DNA from: Clostridiales bacterium
GTDB taxonomy: Bacteria > Bacillota > Clostridia > Christensenellales > Aristaeellaceae
Length of the DNA stretch: 8,361 bases
Reading direction: 5' to 3'
NCBI GenBank assembly: GCA_004555535.1
Contig: SFHU01000123.1
Coordinates: 1 to 8,361 of the forward strand
Shown: positions 6,585 through 8,361 of the stretch, piece after piece
How positions within the stretch are numbered: position 1 is the stretch's first letter
Layout: each line of letters starts with the position of its first letter
Notes under the pieces: generated by a model
Seen by the model: the letters and a program-made list of their open reading frames with translations, nothing else
What the model was told of the DNA's origin: nothing
Databases searched by the model: none
Made by a program: the position numbers and the translations under genes

Positions 6585-6710
6585 CTATTCGCCGTCGTTG
6601 CAGACGCGGCTGCCGTTAAACGCCGGCTGCACCCTTCTCCCATGCAGCAGCCCCGCCGCCAGCACAAGCACGGCCAGCGCCGCCAGCGCGTGAATTCCCT
6701 TTCTGTTCAT
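6585..6710 (-). CDS. 41-residue mini-protein with a hydrophobic N-terminal segment
   Basis: The reading frame runs from ATG 6710 to TAG at 6585-6587. It translates as MNRKGIHALAALAVLVLAAG followed by LLHGRRVQPAFNGSRVCNDGE. A short basic start and a hydrophobic run (about residues 6-22) look like a transmembrane segment or signal peptide. The remaining 18 or so residues are polar with one cysteine at position 37. The Shine-Dalgarno AAGGGGGA (complement of about 6718-6726) resembles sites of neighbouring genes. It fits tightly between the response regulator (63-nt gap) and the ICMT-like gene (23-nt gap) on the same strand, which favours a real gene. No homology is recognised. It could be a small membrane protein, or a secreted peptide after cleavage near AAG or LHG. 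The C-terminus CNDGE is not a CaaX box. Confidence 0.6.
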   Translation of the reverse strand: MNRKGIHALAALAVLVLAAGLLHGRRVQPAFNGSRVCNDGE

Positions 6711-6733
6711 GCTTTCTTTCCCCCTTGTCCGGC

Positions 6734-6768
6734 GGGCCGGGCGATGCGCCCGAAGCTCCAGCCGGCCC
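6734..6768 (-). other. Nested inverted repeat between the response regulator and mini-protein genes
   Basis: GGGCCGG (minus strand 6768-6762) can pair with CCGGCCC (6740-6734), enclosing a smaller GGGCG/CGCCC hairpin with a 3-nt loop (6739-6751 region). No U-run follows in the direction of transcription, so it is not a clear terminator. It may stabilise or attenuate the transcript between the regulator and the membrane-protein genes. Function is unproven. Confidence 0.4.
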
Positions 6769-6773
6769 CTTTG

Positions 6774-7538
6774 TCACAACCTCGCCGCCGCGCCCTGCGC
6801 GCTCAGGTATCCGCGCCTGTACTGCGACGGCGTGATGCCCTCCGTCTTCTTGAATGCCTTGGTGAACACCCTGTAATCGGCATAGCCGACCTGTCCCGCG
6901 ATGCCGGCGACGGACTCCGGCGTCGAGAGCAGCAGCTTCTTCGCCCGCTCCATTCGGATGTTCGTCAGATAGGCCAGAAAGCCCACGCCGATCTCGTTGC
7001 GGAAGAGCTGGCTGATGTATTGCGGGTTGAGGTGGAACCGGTCCGAGAGAATCGTCAGGCTGACGTCCTCCCCCAGGTGCTCCTGCAGGTAACGCATAAT
7101 GCCCGTGATCGCGCGCTCCTCCTGTTTTTGGGGCGCGGCCTCCGTTGCGTCCCGCCGCCTGCACAGCGAAACCCTGAGGTTGTCCAGGCACACGCCGAGC
7201 TCCCCGCAGTCGACCGGCCTGAGGATGCAGTCCGTGTTCTGCATGCGCAGGGCCTGCTGGCAGCCGGCAAAACCGTCATGGCCGGAGACGAGCACAAACG
7301 CCAGCTGCGGATGCCTGACCCGCGCGAGCCGGATCACCTTGATCCCGCTCATGACCGGGATGTCGATGTCCATGATGACGATGTCCGGCGCCAGCGCGTC
7401 GATCTGTGTCAGCGCCTCCATGCCGTCCGTCGCCTCGCCCACGATCTCGCAGCCGTGCGCCTCCCAATTGAACAGCCGCCTGAACCCCTCGCGGATCATG
7501 ATCTCGTCGCCGACAAGCAAAACCCTGAGCCTCTGCAT
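6774..7538 (-). CDS. Response regulator with AraC-type DNA-binding domain (YesN-like), atypical receiver
   Basis: A 254-residue protein. The receiver domain spans about 3-120, with the phospho-acceptor Asp57 in DIVIMDIDIPVMSG and Ser85 at the switch Ser/Thr position. A short linker follows. An AraC/XylS domain with two helix-turn-helices spans about 155-248, including LSDRFHLNPQYISQLFRNE and VGYADYRVFTKAFKKTEGITPSQYR. Two receiver positions deviate: the acidic pair reads Gly10-Asp11 where Asp-Asp is usual, and the conserved Lys is Arg107 (ILRPV instead of LLKPV). Phosphorylation may therefore be weak or altered. ATG 7538 is supported by GGAGG with a 7-nt spacer; the frame is open further upstream but without a coding signal. 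No histidine kinase is in the window. It probably regulates transcription, possibly of the genes just downstream. Confidence 0.9.
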   Translation of the reverse strand: MQRLRVLLVGDEIMIREGFRRLFNWEAHGCEIVGEATDGMEALTQIDALAPDIVIMDIDIPVMSGIKVIRLARVRHPQLAFVLVSGHDGFAGCQQALRMQNTDCILRPVDCGELGVCLDNLRVSLCRRRDATEAAPQKQEERAITGIMRYLQEHLGEDVSLTILSDRFHLNPQYISQLFRNEIGVGFLAYLTNIRMERAKKLLLSTPESVAGIAGQVGYADYRVFTKAFKKTEGITPSQYRRGYLSAQGAAARL

Positions 7539-7562
7539 CTTCCTTCCTCCCTCCGAAGCCTC

Positions 7563-7586
7563 TTTATACCTTCCACTTTTATTGTA
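7563..7586 (-). promoter_or_regulatory. Candidate -10 boxes for the response-regulator gene
   Basis: On the minus strand TACAAT (complement of 7581-7586) and TATAAA (complement of 7563-7568) lie in the AT-rich leader 25-48 bp before the ATG. Neither has a convincing -35 at 16-18 bp spacing. At least one promoter is expected here, because a repeat block and a probable terminator separate this gene from the upstream phosphatase. Confidence 0.3.
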
Positions 7587-7655
7587 ATCGATTCCCTCCT
7601 CAGCGAATAGGCAGAGAATGCAGTCAAATGTGTCGATTTTGTAGTCCATTCGGCA

Positions 7656-7693
7656 CACAAAACGGCGGCCTGCGCCGTTTCTCGCAGGCCGCC
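7656..7693 (-). terminator. Probable intrinsic terminator downstream of the phosphatase gene
   Basis: On the minus strand an 11-bp stem, GGCGGCCTGCG (complement of 7693-7683) with CGCAGGCCGCC (complement of 7674-7664), encloses an 8-nt loop and is followed by GTTTTGTG. The stem is strong but the U-tract is interrupted. It lies 155 bp beyond the phosphatase stop codon, inside a repeat-derived segment, and would insulate the response-regulator gene from read-through. Confidence 0.5.
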
Positions 7694-7813
7694 TCCGCTT
7701 GCCGACACAAGCAGGTGTTTTTTTATGATGCTTTTCCTCAAGGAATGATGGAATGCTTTCCCGATGCTCTGCGTCGGCCCGCACCGTTTCATGCAGGCCG
7801 CCTCTGCTTGTCG
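7675..7813. repeat. Diverged, partly duplicated relative of the left-end intergenic repeat
   Basis: The stretch 7697-7762 aligns with about 119-183: GCTTGCCGACACAAGCAG, a T-run, GATGCTTTTCCTCAAGGAAT and GGAATGCTTTCC match GCTTGTCGACACAAGCAG, TTGACGC, TCAAGGAAT and TGAATCTTTTC in the same order. The 12-bp TTC-loop hairpin of the left copies is missing. A second internal repeat is present: CCGTTTC plus GCAGGCCGCCTC(C/T)GCTTG occurs at 7675-7704 and again at 7784-7813, offset 109 bp. This block fills most of the 310-bp gap 7539-7848, which otherwise holds only the regulator promoter region; no gene is seen in it. Confidence 0.75.
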
Positions 7814-7848
7814 TTCCGGCTGAAGGCGCCGCTTTCCTACGATGCGCC

Positions 7849-8322
7849 TCAGCCCTTTTGCCGCTCCTCGTCACGGATGAGCTCCTCCAGCAGCGCGCGG
7901 CAGCCCGCCTCGATTTCGTCATAGACAAAGCCAAACCTCCCCGTATACCAGGGATCCTCCACCTCGCGCGGCGTATCCGTGTAGGCCAGCAGCAGGCCGA
8001 TCTTCTTCTTTCTGTCGCCGCCGAAGATGCGTTGCATCCGGTAGACGTTGTCCATATCCATGCCGATGAAGAAATCATAGCGGTCATAGTCCTCCCGGGA
8101 AAGCTGCCAGGCGCGGTGGCTGCTCGCGCCCAGCCCACGGCTCCGCAGCTCCGTCTGTGCCGCCGGATAGACGGGATTGCCCAGCTCCTCCGCGCTGACC
8201 GCCGCCGAATCCACCAGGAACTGATCCTCCAGCCCCTGCTCTCTGACCATGCTCCTGAAGATCGCCTCGGCCATCGGGCTGCGGCAGATGTTCCCATGGC
8301 ATACAAATAGTATCTTAATCAT
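7849..8322 (-). CDS. Low-molecular-weight protein tyrosine phosphatase
   Basis: A 157-residue cytoplasmic enzyme, the usual length for the family, hydrolysing phosphotyrosine in proteins. The N-terminal active-site P-loop is CHGNICRS: nucleophile Cys8, Arg14 and Ser15, matching Cx5RS. The general acid is Asp123 in EDPWYTG. SSHRAW and DFFIGMD also match family positions. In the related protein-arginine phosphatase YwlE a Thr occupies the P-loop site two before the second Cys-Arg (GNTCRS); here that residue is Ile12, as in tyrosine phosphatases, which favours tyrosine over arginine specificity. The ATG follows GGAAGGA about 8 nt upstream. In Firmicutes such enzymes often counteract BY-kinases of capsule synthesis, but no such gene is in view. 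The upstream promoter is not resolved before the window ends. Confidence 0.95.
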   Translation of the reverse strand: MIKILFVCHGNICRSPMAEAIFRSMVREQGLEDQFLVDSAAVSAEELGNPVYPAAQTELRSRGLGASSHRAWQLSREDYDRYDFFIGMDMDNVYRMQRIFGGDRKKKIGLLLAYTDTPREVEDPWYTGRFGFVYDEIEAGCRALLEELIRDEERQKG

Positions 8323-8361
8323 ATGATTTTTCCTTCCTGCAACGCCCTAAAGTGCCGTATT

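Noticed and set aside
6588..6602. CaaX prenylation box at the end of the mini-protein.
   Set aside because: The cysteine is fifth from the end, followed by Asn-Asp-Gly-Glu, with no aliphatic residues; it does not match CaaX.
7539..8306. Upstream extension of the response regulator into the phosphatase region, which would make a 510-residue fusion.
   Set aside because: The extension reads the phosphatase gene and the intergenic repeat out of frame and is Arg/Ser-rich, while ATG 7538 has a strong Shine-Dalgarno and starts the receiver domain exactly.

Overview
The window looks like a chromosomal segment of an uncultured, high-GC member of the Clostridia (Firmicutes). This is inferred from strong purine-rich Shine-Dalgarno sites (AAAGGAGG, AGGGGG), a YesN-type response regulator with an AraC output domain, an ECF sigma factor paired with a single-pass membrane partner, and DMT, CPBP and ICMT membrane families. 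No ribosomal or other phylogenetic marker is present, so the placement is only approximate. No mobile-element gene, CRISPR array, tRNA or rRNA was seen.

Layout: (1) 1-260 is an imperfect tandem duplication (about 139 bp per unit) of a hairpin-rich intergenic repeat; its second copy ends in a plausible intrinsic terminator. (2) 288-2269 on the minus strand holds a secreted protein of unknown function followed by a DMT/EamA transporter, with a structured 71-nt gap between them. (3) 2415-4223 on the plus strand is a two-gene operon: an ECF-like sigma factor with a near-consensus -10 box upstream, then a single-pass membrane protein that is probably its regulator; a GC hairpin follows. (4) 4332-7538 on the minus strand reads, in transcription order: response regulator, a 41-residue membrane or secreted mini-protein, an ICMT-like methyltransferase, a CPBP-family (Rce1-like) intramembrane protease, and a secreted protein with two copies of a small beta-rich module plus an acidic tail. 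(5) 7539-7848 is a 310-bp gap with a diverged relative of the left-end repeat. (6) 7849-8322 on the minus strand is a low-molecular-weight protein tyrosine phosphatase.

Most genes concern signalling at the cell envelope: a membrane-linked sigma system, a response regulator with a substituted receiver site, a phosphatase, two secreted proteins and four membrane proteins. The most unusual arrangement is the adjacency of homologues of the two eukaryotic CaaX post-prenylation enzymes (protease and carboxyl methyltransferase) with a mini-protein carrying one cysteine near its C-terminus, directly downstream of a regulator. The function of that cluster is speculative. The intergenic repeat family at both ends of the window is the clearest structure not explained by genes.
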